Of a stretch of DNA of 64,000 nt, positions 1-11,724 are shown piece after piece. Source of the DNA: Chalara sp. BL73 (Eukaryota; Ascomycota; Leotiomycetes; Helotiales); the NCBI GenBank assembly GCA_918026815.1, contig CAKJVC010000003.1, positions 248,001 to 312,000 of the forward strand. The letters are read 5' to 3'. The translations under genes and the position numbers were made by a program. A model generated the notes under the pieces. It searched no databases. It worked only from the letters and a program-made list of their open reading frames with translations, and was not told the DNA's origin. Each line of letters begins with the position of its first letter. Within the stretch, counting starts at the first letter, position 1.

Positions 1-410
1 ATGCGAATCGATGTGAATGGGTACTTAGCCACCTTTTTATGTAGTCCTTGTACCTGTACCTGTGTCTGTGCAGGTACTGTAAGTTTACCCCGCGAGCCCG
101 TTAATAACCATTCAAAAGAGCTCTGGTCAGGGGTTAGAGAGCTTGGCAGAGACACGCAAATACACTGTCTAGTAGAGCCACAGCGATCGTAAGCGTCAGA
201 TCCCGTCCCCCATAGTAAATTGTCGAAGATAGCTGTCAAAATCAAAAGTCTACATCGCCATAGCTGCCGCGCTTGCTCAATTGATGCTTCTCATCTTCAT
301 ACTCATATCGGAATTGTGCTAGCAGCTCTGCGACAACTATTTAGTACGAAGAGGAAAGTGATCATCACGATATTTGATCTTCATCAGGACACTTCACTGG
401 TCCAGCCGCA
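1..410. other. upstream region of the STK16/ENV7 kinase gene
   Basis: No supported gene. The short open frames here do not resemble proteins I know. The stretch directly precedes the kinase start and probably holds its promoter and 5' leader. Confidence 0.4.
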
Positions 411-1743
411 ATGGCACAATACTTCCTCGACCTTATATACACTCTCACGAACTGTGTGAGCTGTTTTCCCGGGTCGCCTCAACTTAAGATAAATAGCCGG
501 AGCTTCAAGATACAACGACTACTGGGAGAAGTATGCTCAAAAGTCTCCGTGCCAGGTATCATCTAACATCGCACTTAGGGCGGATTCTCCTACGTATACC
601 TGGTTCAAGACACCAGCAGCGAAGCCCTGTATGCTTTAAAGAAGATACGATGTCCTTTCGGGCAGGAATCTGTGGCCCATGCTATGAAAGAAGTGGAAGC
701 CTACGCGCTCTTTGCACCGAACCCGAATATCATTCATAGTATTGATCACTGCGTAGTAGCAGACCGATCGGATCCCGGGGCGAAGACTGTTTACATCTTA
801 CTGCCATACTATCGACGGGGAAATCTGCAGGATATCATAAATGCAAACTTAGTCAACCATACAAAGTTTCCAGAGCGGAGACTCATGGTACTCTTCCTGG
901 GTGTCTGCAAAGCTCTGAGGGCAATGCATAACTACAAGGTGCAGGGGCCTCCCGGAGGTGCGAAGAGCGCCAACAAGGCAAAGAAGGTCAGAGGCGAATC
1001 GGCAAGGGCAGACCAGGAAGCTGCTGAAGAAAGTGCACAACAAAGACGGCGACGAGGTGGAGGAGAAGATTCAGATAGCGAGCAGCAGGAGCCATTGATG
1101 GACGGAGAGGTTACAATGAGCCAAGAAGGAGTCGCGCCAGGTGAAGCTAGAGCATACGCCCATCGGGATATTAAGCCTGGTAAGTCGAAAAGTATTGTTT
1201 TCTCGATCGTCCTAATGCTTTTCAGGTAACATTATGATTGATGACGACGGCGAACAACCGATACTCATGGACTTGGGTTCACTTGCACCGTCACCTACAC
1301 CGATCACCTCGAGATCACTAGCATTAGCTGTGCAGGACCAAGCTGCAGAGCATTCCACCATGCCATATCGAGCTCCCGAGCTTTTCGACGTGAAAACCGG
1401 CAGCGTGGTGGACACTAAAGTGGATATTTGGTCCCTTGGCTGCACTCTATATGCTTGCCTTGTTGGCAAATCTCCGTTTGAGATGAGGAGTGACGAAACC
1501 GGAGGAAGCTTAAGCATGTGTGTTCTAGGAGGGGACTGGAGGTTTCCTGATGAAGGTGCTGGAGGAAAGAAGAAAGCCACCAATCAACCTGGCCAAAGCG
1601 AGGACAGTGAGATCAGTGATAGTATACGTGATGTTGTGAGGAAATGCCTGGCCGTAGAACCTGCTCATCGGCCTGATGTTGACGAGTTGATTGAGCTTGT
1701 AACCAGTGTAATCAACACATTACCGGGGGATGGGACATTGTAG
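411..1743 (+). CDS. ENV7: Ser/Thr protein kinase of the STK16/ENV7 (NAK) family
   Basis: Three exons: 411-530, 579-1179, 1226-1743, giving 412 aa. The ATG at 411 starts MAQYFLDLIYTLTNCVSCFP; the paired cysteines near residues 15-18 match the acylated membrane-anchoring N-terminus of this family. The first intron splits the glycine loop (RLLGE then GGFSYVYL). Visible kinase motifs are ALKK (VAIK lysine), AHRDIKPGN (catalytic loop), DLGS in place of DFG as in animal STK16, and YRAPELF (APE). A charged, Arg- and Glu-rich insert of about 60 residues lies just before the HRD motif. ENV7 in yeast acts at the vacuole membrane in fusion control; the same role here is inference. Downstream lies a convergent coiled-coil gene. 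Confidence 0.9.
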
Positions 1744-2300
1744 AATTGACCTACCAGTATGTATAAGTCTATTCCGTAGTAATGAAAGCACCTAGCTTAA
1801 GACCTAAAAGGCATGGATACTCCTGCGATGCCTTTATTTGCGCACATATCTTGAGATCAACTGCAGCATTGTGTTAAGGCGAGCATATATGTGGGTAGAG
1901 CACCAGCGCCAGCGCTGGTTGCTAAAACCAAGCTAAAACACCTCCTGGACGGTAATGATGTGTATATACATATAGTCATGTATCAATCCATGGAGATATA
2001 CGGCCCTCTATTATATTAAGCATGTTTTTTGCCTTCCTAGAGGACTTGCTGGCTGCCAGGGATCATTTAGTAATGAAGTATGTAATAAACTACGCGCACT
2101 TTCGCAGTCAGCATCATTGTAATCTAGCAAGCTACATGCAACATTGCCCAGAGCTTTTGCCCTCATATCATCACAACCCATAGCTTCTGTCTAGGTGATG
2201 AACACTCTACCTGTCTCAAGGTGTACTTTATGAACGTATAGCCAACACCAATGTCTCTCTCGAACTAAGCAAAGGTACTCAAAGGTGAAGAGACTCTCTG
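1744..2300. other. intergenic, convergent gene ends
   Basis: No gene seen. It lies between the 3' ends of the kinase and the minus-strand coiled-coil gene and probably holds both 3' UTRs. Confidence 0.4.
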
Positions 2301-3330
2301 TCATCTCATCTTGCCGCTTTCCATCAACTCTGGTAGTAGCAATATTCTCTTCCGTCTCTTTGTTGATTGTGTAGTGTCGAGGAGACTACACTTGGCCAGA
2401 TTGGTTACCCTCAAAGCATGCCCTATCTCAACCCACTTGCACAAAATCTGCACTTTTCCATCTTTACGTGCAGAGGGACATGTCTTTTGGAGTTGCTTGA
2501 TCAATTTTTCTTGGTTGTTAATTTCTCTAATGCCTCCCAGAAAAGAAGCCACAAATTCGATCTCCATGCCTATGCTTAGCGTGAGCTTTGCAAGTGTATG
2601 CGTAGCACTAGAGTGATAGCTCTCGAGAGATTGGTGGATACCCTGTCTCAGGTGTGGCATTTCTGCTATTTGATGTCCTTGGTGTCTTGTTACGGGATCA
2701 ACTGATAAGCTTCGAGATTCTGAATAGTCCTTGGAAGGAAAGCTTGCTCGGGGCTTGTTAATGGTTGAGGCATCGATCAACGTCGTGACTTGAGAAGAAA
2801 TACTCGGTGTAGGGTCGGACGTTATTGGATTGCTGGCAACTAAGGTTGGATCTAAATGGTGAGGTCGGATTGCGGTCGCAAGGTCGGTAGGTGACTGACC
2901 TGCCGTCGACACCAGCTTCTGATGCCGTACTGTAGACTCTTGCGAGCCAATGATAGCATCTTATATTGTTAGCAGCAGCTTATACCTAGGCTCTATATTA
3001 CGTACCATATGAAAAATCTTGCTCTATGAATTCCGTTACCTTCCGCTTTAGAGTGATAACCTCATCGTAGTACCTTTCACAGACTCTCCTTGCATCTTTC
3101 TGCACCTTCTCCATCTTTAAGAACCTTGCCTCGAGTTTAGCAAACCTCTCGTCCTGATCATGCGATTGCCGTTTGCTCTCAGAACTGCACTCTTGGATGG
3201 CTTTGCTGCACTCTTCCAGCTTATCTATAAGGGCGGCGTGCTCTTTTCTTAGCTGAAATCTCCACAAAGCATCTGCAGCTTCTGCTGAACGTTGGCTGAG
3301 CAAAGAGGCGGTTTGGTCGGCAGGTGCCAT
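2301..3330 (-). CDS. hypothetical coiled-coil protein
   Basis: Two exons, 3006-3330 and 2301-2959, joined by an intron starting GTACGT; the product is 327 aa from the ATG at 3330-3328. Residues about 20-105 are rich in Glu, Lys and Arg with heptad-like leucines (KLEECSKAIQECSSESKRQ, RFLKMEKVQKDARRV), predicting a coiled coil. The middle is Ser/Thr/Pro-rich. The C-terminal 100 residues look globular and end in a basic run (STKRRKRILLLP). I do not recognise the family. The frame is continuous across the splice, which supports a real gene, but function is unknown. Confidence 0.6.
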
Positions 3331-4080
3331 GATTCCGAGTATAACACGGTGTTGGCACTAGGAAATAGAACTATAAGTAAACGGCGCTGCAACAAAGGGC
3401 ATGATGCTGCACGACACTAAGGCGGCTGGTCAATTCTACATAATCGGATGTTAACCTTTACAACACATTGAGAATAGCATGCCCCAGAAGAATCACGATG
3501 AGGGAGTTGCCGGACTTGGCGCTAGATGTACCGGATGAAAAGAGAAGGCACTGAGTGGAAGCATCACTTGACATCACCTGTACTTTCCGACGTGAACCTG
3601 CCCTGGAGGGTACATGCACAATAATGCGGGTATTCACGGAACCACGATGCCTATAGTGTAATTTTTGAAGTTTTCCCATTTGGCTTGATCTATGAGAGTG
3701 GCAGCCTCTATCATTTGGCCCACGTCCAAACAGCTGCAACTAAATGTGTCACAACGCCAGTCAGATGGGACCTGCACGACAGATAGACTGCTTAATGACC
3801 AAAGAGCAATCCCTAGATACAGAGATGAAAAACCGGAAAAGCAATGTGCACCGCCCAACCCTCTTTAGTTGGGAAATGCCCGAAAAACGTACGCAAGAAT
3901 CGAGAGCCGCAGCGCTCAGATGCAGCAGCAACTTTTATGCCACCAATTAACCTTTTTTGTCCTCGAGCGCCGGCCGAACCAGCCACTCTCACTATCAATG
4001 TCCAACAGTTGTGCCTTTTCACCAGCACCCAGTTGTTGGAACTTGTTGATATACCAGTAATGTCAATAATAATGCAACGA
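3331..4080. other. intergenic between two minus-strand genes
   Basis: No convincing gene. It contains the promoter of the coiled-coil gene and the 3' UTR of eIF4A. Open frames in both directions lack family resemblance or splice logic. Confidence 0.4.
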
Positions 4081-5515
4081 TTAGATGAGGTCAGCAACGT
4101 TCATTGGCATCTCTTCGATTTGAGTGCTGTAGAATTGCTCGATTTCTCTCATCATGCGTACATCATCAGCGGTGACGAAATTGATAGCAACACCTTTTCG
4201 TCCGAAACGACCACCACGGCCGATTCTGTGAATATAATTTTCACGGTTGGCTGGGAGATCATAGTTGATGACCAATGACACTTGCTGGACATCAATTCCA
4301 CGGGCCAACAAATCGGTGGCGATCAAGACACGAGAGGATCCAGAGCGGAACTCCTTCATAATCAGGTCACGTTGACCCTGGTCCATATCACCGTGCATGG
4401 CAGACACAGTGAAGTCACGGGCAGTGAGCTTGTCGGTGAGCCAGTCAACCTTTCTTCGTGTGTTGCAGAAGATGACTGCTTGTGTGATAGTGACTGTCTC
4501 ATAGAGATCGGAGAGAGTATCCAACTTCCAGTCTTCCTTCTCTACAGCAATGTAAAATTGCTTGATACCTTCCAAGGTAAGTTCGGCCTTCTTAACTAAG
4601 ATGCGAACGGGGTCTCGCATGAACTTGGTAGTAACCTCAAGAACGTCTTGTGGCATGGTGGCAGACAAGAGAACGACTTGAGTTGATTGAGGAAGGAGCT
4701 GGAAAATATCGTAGATTTGCTCAGTGAATCCACGCTACGGTAAATTAGCAAAACCGTACTCAGTCAACAGAATGATATCTAGGAACTTACAGAAAGCATC
4801 TCATCGGCCTCGTCAAGGACGAACATCTTCATGGAGTCGGTCTTGAGGAATCTGCGCTGAATCATGTCTTGAACACGACCAGGGGTTCCAACAACGACTT
4901 GAGGCCCCTCTTGAAGAGCCTTCATGTCATCACGGACGCTAGTACCTCCAATGCATGCGTGACACTCGACGTTCATGAAATCGCCAATGGCAACAACAAC
5001 TTTTTGGATCTGCTGAGCTAACTCACGGGTGGGAGCAAGAATGAGAGCCTGGCACTGCTTGATGTTGGGGTCAAGTTTTTGAAGAACGGAGATGGAGAAA
5101 GTGGCGGTTTTTCCTGTACCAGATTGGGCTTGGGCGATAACATCGTGACCTTTGCAAAATTAGATATGAATCAAAATAAATTCAAGCGCGAACTTACCTT
5201 TGATGACTGGCATGATAGCGCGCTGCTGGATTGCAGATGGACGCTCGAAACCATAAGCATAGACACCTGTAATATTCGTCAGTCCGATCACTGCGCAAAC
5301 TATATATTTTTCGACCGACCTCGAAGAAGTTCAGGCTTCAGGTTCATGGTATCAAAGGAGTCGACGGTCTCGTCATAATTGGATTCGATTTGACCTGCAC
5401 AGAATGATGTTAGCTGAAAATCGGTGAATGCAGCGCACGGGTGGCGGTGTAAAGAACGACATCTAGATCACTTACCTTCTGGGATCTCCTCGAGTCCCTT
5501 ATCAGCAGAAGCCAT
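4081..5515 (-). CDS. TIF1: ATP-dependent RNA helicase eIF4A
   Basis: Five exons: 5476-5515, 5320-5394, 5198-5266, 4791-5149, 4081-4734. The product is 398 aa, the usual fungal length. All DEAD-box motifs are present: Q motif [13 protein letters not shown] (about 45-57), AQSGTGKT (69-76), [32 protein letters not shown] and [10 protein letters not shown], ending in NVADLI. eIF4A unwinds mRNA 5' leaders in the eIF4F cap-binding complex in the cytoplasm. The second donor reads GTCGGT, weaker than the others. The gene is divergent from the JmjC gene across about 700 bases. Confidence 0.97.
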
Positions 5516-6228
5516 GATTGCGGTTGAGGTTAGGATAATCTAGAATCAAGCTGTGCTTGAATTCTAGATATTAGAAAGAGTTGCGTAGAGGATGATAAGG
5601 CGGGGCTGCAAGTTGCGCAGAGATCTCGTAACAGAGACTGCGACGTGGGCTCTTTTGTTTGTAGTTGAGAACTAGAATCCAAACTCCCAACACTGAGAGT
5701 TATAGCTGGTTTCTAGTAGGTAAGTTGTGTTTTGGATTTGTTGTTCAGGTTGATATGAAATGGAGAAGAAGCGACAGGAACTTTGGTGGTCTTGTATAAT
5801 TTTTTAAGCGGACATGGCCAAACGGCACTAGACTCTTAGCGCTAGACGGCTTGGCGAGGCGATTCACTTTTTGATTCTGACTAAACGATATCGAACTTTC
5901 ACAGTCGTCATTATACCTACTCTATTCCTTTTCAAACTATATTCAACAAGCGCAGCTGTAAGCCTCAATCTTAATGTGAGTTGCGCAAAACTGACTGGTT
6001 GGCTGAATCTTGGTTTTGCTTTCGGCACCCTTAAAAATATCTAGTGTGGCAATCGGACTCAGCGAGGCGATCTTTTCACTCAGCCTTACCAGGTTGTAAC
6101 GTACTTTGTACCTATACCGTAGGCACTGCTTGTACACCATATAGCCTGAACGCTGTGTTTATTGGTTGGGTTGCATAGCTTTGCCATCTTAGAAGACGCT
6201 GAATCGTCGCTCCCCTGGGCCGAAAATT
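5516..6228. promoter_or_regulatory. shared upstream region of eIF4A and the F-box/JmjC gene
   Basis: A 713-base spacer between divergent start codons. It must carry both promoters and the eIF4A leader. No specific motif is claimed. Confidence 0.4.
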
Positions 6229-8208
6229 ATGACTCAAGAAGAAGAGTCATTCGTTTCAATCCCGCCACATCCTTTGGGGATAAAACCCTCCGGAAATTCA
6301 TATACAGCAACTAAAAATGCAAGTCATGGAGCAGGATTCTTGCAAAAGCTACCAGACGAACTCTTGGCGATAGTGTTGGAGCATTTTGACTCATATGAGC
6401 TTCGTATGCTAGGGGTAGGCTTATTTCAATACGAAGCTCTGATCACTTTCAGAAAATAGAAAGTGCTTTGGTGCTGGATCAGGAGATGATGGCACCTTTT
6501 GTCTTTCTACTTTAGCAGGTGGCCGGGGTGCGCCCAGAGCCTTTGGCAACTTCAAAAAAAATTTACGTATCAATGTGCTGATCTGTTCGTAGTGTACATG
6601 TAGATTTCTTTATGCCTTTTGCAGGTTTGATGATTTCTGGAAGGCTTTATTTATAGAGTAAGTCAGGTATTTACATACTCGCTATAGAAGACGCTCTGTT
6701 ATGGAAACGTGGATTGTGTGTATATGTATCATAATGTGAAAATTTGATTCATCTCTACCATAGCCACCTCCTCACACAGCCACTCTCCTAGCAGAGCCAA
6801 TATTTTTCTTGATAATAAGCAAAACAATCCAGTCTGCAACCTGCGCTACTAGCCAGAGGATACTTATACGTTGGGCAATGCGAGAAGTTTCATAACTAAC
6901 CCTAAGTAGATCTCCTCAGTCAAAGTCAGGAAAGTTCTCGTGGCGTGGAACATGGAGATCCACTTTGCTAGGTCTATCTGAACAGCAAATTTCTCAAGTT
7001 CGATGCGATAGTGTGTACTCGGATGTGCTATACCGGCCATTCCTGTGCGCCAACACCCCTCTGACTGCATATGCTACGAATATCCCGAAAAGAAACACAA
7101 TCCCTCGACTCGAAAATCTGTCCGCTTCGGAATTTGACTCCTGGAGCAGCAAGCCCTTCATTCTTACTGAACCCGTTAGATCATGGCCAGTTTTCAAATC
7201 ATGGACTCTCGATACTTTACTCAAAGAGTACCGCGATATTCGATTCCGCGCAGAGTCTGTGGATTGGACACTAGAAACTTATATTGACTATATGCATGAC
7301 AATAGCGATGAGAGTCCTCTTTATTTATTTGATCGGAGCTTTGCATCGAAGATGGATCTCAGTACAGAGGGTCCGCCGGATTTGCAAGCTTATTGGATTC
7401 CAGAATGCTTCGGTGAAGATCTATTTGCTGTCCTAGGAAGCAAACGACCAGATGATAAATGGCTTATCGTTGGGCCAGCCGGAAGCGGGTCTACGTATCA
7501 TAAAGATCCGAATGCTACTAGTGCTTGGAACGCTGTCATTCGAGGTTCTAAGTATTGGATAATGTTTCCATCAGGTCCGTCGATTCCACCGCCCCCAGGA
7601 GTCTACGTTTCTGAAGACCAAAGTGAAGTCACCAGCCCACTCAGCAGTAAGTGCCAATTTTGTTGTTGCATGTGGTTTTGGGATTGACAGGCGCGCTGTC
7701 CTGAAAAAACTCCTCGTCCTACCTACTATATTCATTCTGTATGCAATGCCTTCGCTAACAATAAATTTCTGTAGTTGCGGAATGGCTTCTCGGATTTCAT
7801 GAAGAGGCCAGAAATACCCAAGGTTGTGTAGAAGGAATATGCCATGAAGGTGAAGTCCTACATGTACCTAGTAGCTGGTGGCATCTTGTTGTGAACCTTG
7901 ATTCTTCAATTGCCATCACACAAAACTTTGTCCCAAGAAGCCATCTGCCTGGTGTGCTGGCCTTCCTGAAGAACGATATTGCAGACCAGGTTTCAGGTTT
8001 TAGAGACGATGTGACAGACCCCTATGGGTTGTTTGTGGAACGTATGCAGATCGAACACCCGGACCTACTTGAGCAAGCCCTCGCTGAGTTGGATGGAGAG
8101 CCACACAGGAAAAAAAGAAAATGGGCCGCAGCAGTTGAGAATAGGGTGAAGCATAGTGGTGGTTTTAGTTTTGGATTTGGTTCTGATAGTGACGAAGAGG
8201 TTCCGTGA
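6229..8208 (+). CDS. F-box and JmjC domain protein, probable Fe(II)/2-oxoglutarate oxygenase
   Basis: An F-box starts exon 1 (6229-6414: LQKLPDELLAIVLEHFDSYE). A small exon at 6625-6657 (FDDFWKALFI) completes the F-box. A long exon, 6907-7646, begins with KFSWRGTWRSTLLGLS and carries the JmjC core. The last exon is 7775-8208. Iron and cosubstrate ligands are visible: HKD in STYHKDPNATSAWN, Lys in GSKYWIMFP, and the distal His in SSWWHLVVNLD. The C-terminus has a basic patch (RKKRKW) and an acidic tail. The piece joining 6414 to 6625 is unresolved: none of its frames gives the expected F-box residues with good splice sites, so one exon is missing or changed. Family members hydroxylate or demethylate proteins and can be ubiquitin-ligase adaptors; the substrate is unknown. 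Confidence 0.8.
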
Positions 8209-8559
8209 TTCGGGAATTCACCCCTCCCCCCAAAAAACATCATGATAGTTTCGTATAATGGTTTAAAATGTGTCATATTAGCATACGCCTTTAACACTGC
8301 GTTGCCAAATTGTCTGTCCTCGCTTGCATGCCCATAAAAACTCCAGAATTTATTGCCTTGAATCCCATCAAATAATAATATAACAATTGGGTATGATGCC
8401 CCTTTTAGATGCCACGAACGCCCGCATGCCTGCGCTGTTCCCATAATTTGCTATGCTTTCCCAAAACTCCACGAGCTACTCAAACACCTACCATTAAATC
8501 AACTTGCTTGTAAAACACTAATCGCCAACAATACACCAGAATGAGCCATCTCAGGTAAC
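8209..8559. other. intergenic, convergent gene ends
   Basis: No gene. It separates the 3' ends of the JmjC gene and EAF6 and holds a short C- and A-rich run near 8221-8238. Confidence 0.4.
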
Positions 8560-9156
8560 CTATTTTCGTGGCGCAGTAGAATTCGGTCGAGCCTTCTTCG
8601 TCTCCTTAGTATCTGTTTCACTATCATCTCCCGTAGCCTTTTTGCTTCTCTTACTTCCAGTAGCCGTACGATTTGCAGATGTGGTACTGGTCGGCGTTGC
8701 ATGGTTCGATGCACTGTCGGCTTTAACAAAGCTTGTAGATACTGGGGTTGGTGCGGTATTAGCGGGCGTGGACTGCGAAGAAGCTACTGGAGATTCCTTG
8801 ATACATCGTCAGAAATATAGTTTATTGACATTGGTCAAGAAACCTACAGCGTTCTGTCTGAAACTGACACTACTGTTGCTAAAAATTCGAAGCTGCTCTA
8901 TCGGTCCTCTCCGTCGAGACACGCCCGCAGCTCCTGTACCCTTCGTGTAGTTGTCGAAACCCATCATTATATTCCCTGTTGGAGTCTCATCCAGGTATAT
9001 CGTTTCTTTCTCATAGATTCGGTCGTCTGTTGCTGCAATTTTGGCTTCAAGCTGGGCTCTTCGATTGAGTGACGCAGCAAGTTCTTTCCTGGCGCGCTCG
9101 TAAAAAGCCTGTCCAGGTTGATCACCGCTCGGTGGTTGAGTCGCATTCTCGCCCAT
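8560..9156 (-). CDS. EAF6: NuA4 histone acetyltransferase subunit EAF6
   Basis: Two exons, 8848-9156 and 8560-8796, giving 181 aa. The ATG at 9156-9154 (MGENATQ) is used because the longer frame begins with GTG. The EAF6 core is clear: an N-terminal coiled coil (YERARKELAASLNRRAQLEA) followed by IYEKETIYLDET, the family block TPTGNIMMGFDNYTKG, and a short Arg-rich motif (VSRRRGP). The tail is Ser/Thr- and Lys-rich, as in other fungi. EAF6 is a small scaffold subunit of NuA4 (and NuA3 in yeast) that acts in the nucleus in histone H4/H2A acetylation. Confidence rests on the YLDET/GNI/GFDNY signature. Confidence 0.93.
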
Positions 9157-9696
9157 CGTGAGGTTGTCCACCTTACGCGAAGCTTCTCAGAACAGGGAAA
9201 GGTCCTATTCGCACAGGAGAAGATGTCACAGCTTAAGATGGTGTCAGCATCAAATGTAGGGGGAAGACGAACGCGAGGAATATGCCTACCAAAGTGGACA
9301 AATGGTGCAAGACTTTAGCTGGAAGGGTCGATTATGTTACTAGAGACAGATATGATAATTTTATCATAGACGTACTCTGCCTAACCTGGACAAAGTGCCC
9401 TGAAAGCTCCCAGCTCTATTGGGAATATGAACTCTATAGTCGAAATGTTGAATTACACGCCATCACTACGGGTGGTGGTTTGCCTTCTTGAACTTATCTT
9501 ATCGGCGACAGGGGTCTTCTGATATTTCTGAGGGGAACAGTTCTCCGCAGATTTACAGTTTTCTCCTCACATTGATGGGGACATCCGTTCTATTATGAAT
9601 ATAATAGTGGTCGGCCATAGAATTATACACATTATGGGTATCACTTGTATGTGCTATGCATATTTGTGACTCGTCAACCTGAGCACAGCTCTTTGC
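9157..9696. other. intergenic between two minus-strand genes
   Basis: Contains the EAF6 promoter and the 3' UTR of the Laa2-like gene. No coding sequence is supported. Confidence 0.4.
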
Positions 9697-11282
9697 TCAT
9701 TTCCTGACCTTCCTGGCATGCTTTACTAGATTCTCTATCACTCCTTCGAATGCTTCTCGATCCCCTAATTTTTCATCCGTTCTCGAGGTCCAGTATTCTA
9801 AAACTTCGTTCGCTGTGCTTTGCATAGCTTCTAGTTTTTGTATATGTGTCTTTAATTCCTCTAATGTCAAACCATTCAGTGCCTCATCTGTGATAGCACA
9901 TTGTTGCCTAGCTGAAACCAAATCGAGGTATGGTGCGGGAGCTGGACCTTTCCGCCTCTTGGAGTCAGAGCGTGTTTTTCCCTGAGAATCAACTGAAGTA
10001 GTAGAGCCATTGCCGTCACCTTGTTTCAGCCGAGATATAGAACGAGAATCAGTGGATTCCCGTGGCGAGGTTGAAGATGGATTCAGATGTATAGATGGAA
10101 GGATGAGCTTCTTCTGTTTGGAGGCTGGGAGAATCTCATCGAGATCTACAGGTACTCCGAGTGAGACTAGGAATAGCCGTCTTATTCGAGAACGAATCCA
10201 ATTTGGAGGCTGAAGAGGGGGTGGAGCAACGAGCTGTGCCCATAGTGAAGCGCTCCGTTGGGTCAGAAAAATAGGATTTTCTGCTGAGACTGATGGGAGA
10301 ACAGAGGTGTCAATCGTATCTGGTGGAAATAGAACATTCATGTAGGGCTCTGTGGCATCTTGGACGTCATCTCCCGAATCAAGATCGGCAAAATCAAGAA
10401 CGGTCTGCGCATTTGTCAAAATCCTCATGCTGGAAGCGTGGCTATTGCTACTTACAAAGAGGGGCATTGCAGCTGTAGGCTGTGAATGAGGAGCAGGTTC
10501 TGGCTCCTGGAATCCATCATCAAAATCGTCAAATTCAGCATCATCCTCGCCTTCCTCAAAATCATCAAAGTCATCGCCAAAGTCTCCATCTTCTTCTTCA
10601 TCATAGTCTATAGGACCAGAAACTTTAATAACCCCAGAAGACCTTCGCCGCGTGTGATATATGTTTGAGGATCTATCACCAGTTGGCGACCCTGACCCGG
10701 TCACTCGCTCCGAAATGACTGGGAAATATTTGTCCTCACCTGGAGCATCCTCAATCCTTTCAATGATATCAGACCCCGCATCTTCTTTTCTCAATTCCGA
10801 TGCCTTTGTACTAGGGACTGCTCCATGGCTGGGCTCAGAGTCGAACTTCTCTACCTTCGTGACTGGAACTGGGAAACATCCTGCCATACCATCTGTTTCG
10901 TCGTGTGCGGTATCCTCTGCAGTCGCGGCTGACAAAGAATGCAGACCTCCTTTCTCACTCAAAGATTTAGCTTCTGATATCATTACAACCTCATTAGGTA
11001 GAGCTTCTGCCTCTCGCACATTGTAAGCGTGAGTTCCTGGGACTTCGCCATGACTTGGCTCATCGTCGACTTTTTCGACTCGAGTTACAGGTATGACAGG
11101 TGATGCACCGTCAGACTGCTCGGGGCCTGATTGTGCATCAGAGAAGTGATCATCGGAATCTGATGTATCTGCAAACGATCAATACCACGATTCTTTTAAA
11201 GCAGAAAATAGTTACCTAAGTCGTGCGCTTCCGGATCCTCCCCTTTCCCTTTGACAGATAGCCCTAATTTCGTTTCAACCAT
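9697..11282 (-). CDS. Laa2/aftiphilin-like AP-1 clathrin accessory protein (DUF5102 type)
   Basis: Two exons, 11216-11282 and 9697-11168, giving 512 aa. The N-terminal third holds two copies of a 20-residue unit, VTRVEKVDDEPSHGEVPGT and VTKVEKFDSEPSHGAVPST. A strongly acidic, Phe-rich middle follows (DFGDDFDDFEEG, EFDDFDDGF); such motifs resemble those that bind the gamma-ear of AP-1 and GGA adaptors. Then comes a helical block (APPPLQPPNWIRSRIRRLFL, GVPVDLDEILP) and a C-terminal coiled-coil segment. Yeast Laa2 links Laa1 to AP-1 on endosomes and Golgi. The assignment is from motif style, not from a search. The start is divergent from NSP1. Confidence 0.65.
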
Positions 11283-11724
11283 GGCTCATACAGACTGTAT
11301 AGATGTGAAGACTTGGAGCCGCTCAAGGCTTCTAGATCACCATTGATTTGTGGACTAATACACTAACTACGGAAAATAGTAGGTAGAGCCTGCTCCGCTA
11401 ATGATGTCCAGTGGCAGATACTCTGAAAGGATAAATGGCACAGACTCTTCGAAACCTTGAGATATTTAGCCTGTAAAGGTGATCCTTCAATAGAGGGAGC
11501 AATGAATGAATGGACATGCAGAAATGCATTCATTCCATGGTCACACCAAACCTTTCACCGCCTTTTTCTGCCTGATTTATGAGACCGCCATTCGCTAATA
11601 TTGGCATTTGATATAGCCAACACTCACGCGCTTCTCAACTATCTTGAATGCGACTGCACCTACACGTGTCAAGGTCTTGATTGCCAATCTATCAACTCTC
11701 CTCATACCTTGAGCTAGCAGCAAC
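11283..11724. promoter_or_regulatory. shared promoter region, Laa2-like gene and NSP1
   Basis: A 442-base spacer between divergent ATGs, with no other gene. Confidence 0.4.

Noticed and set aside
9157..9171. EAF6 start five codons further upstream
   Set aside because: That codon is GTG; the first ATG is at 9156.
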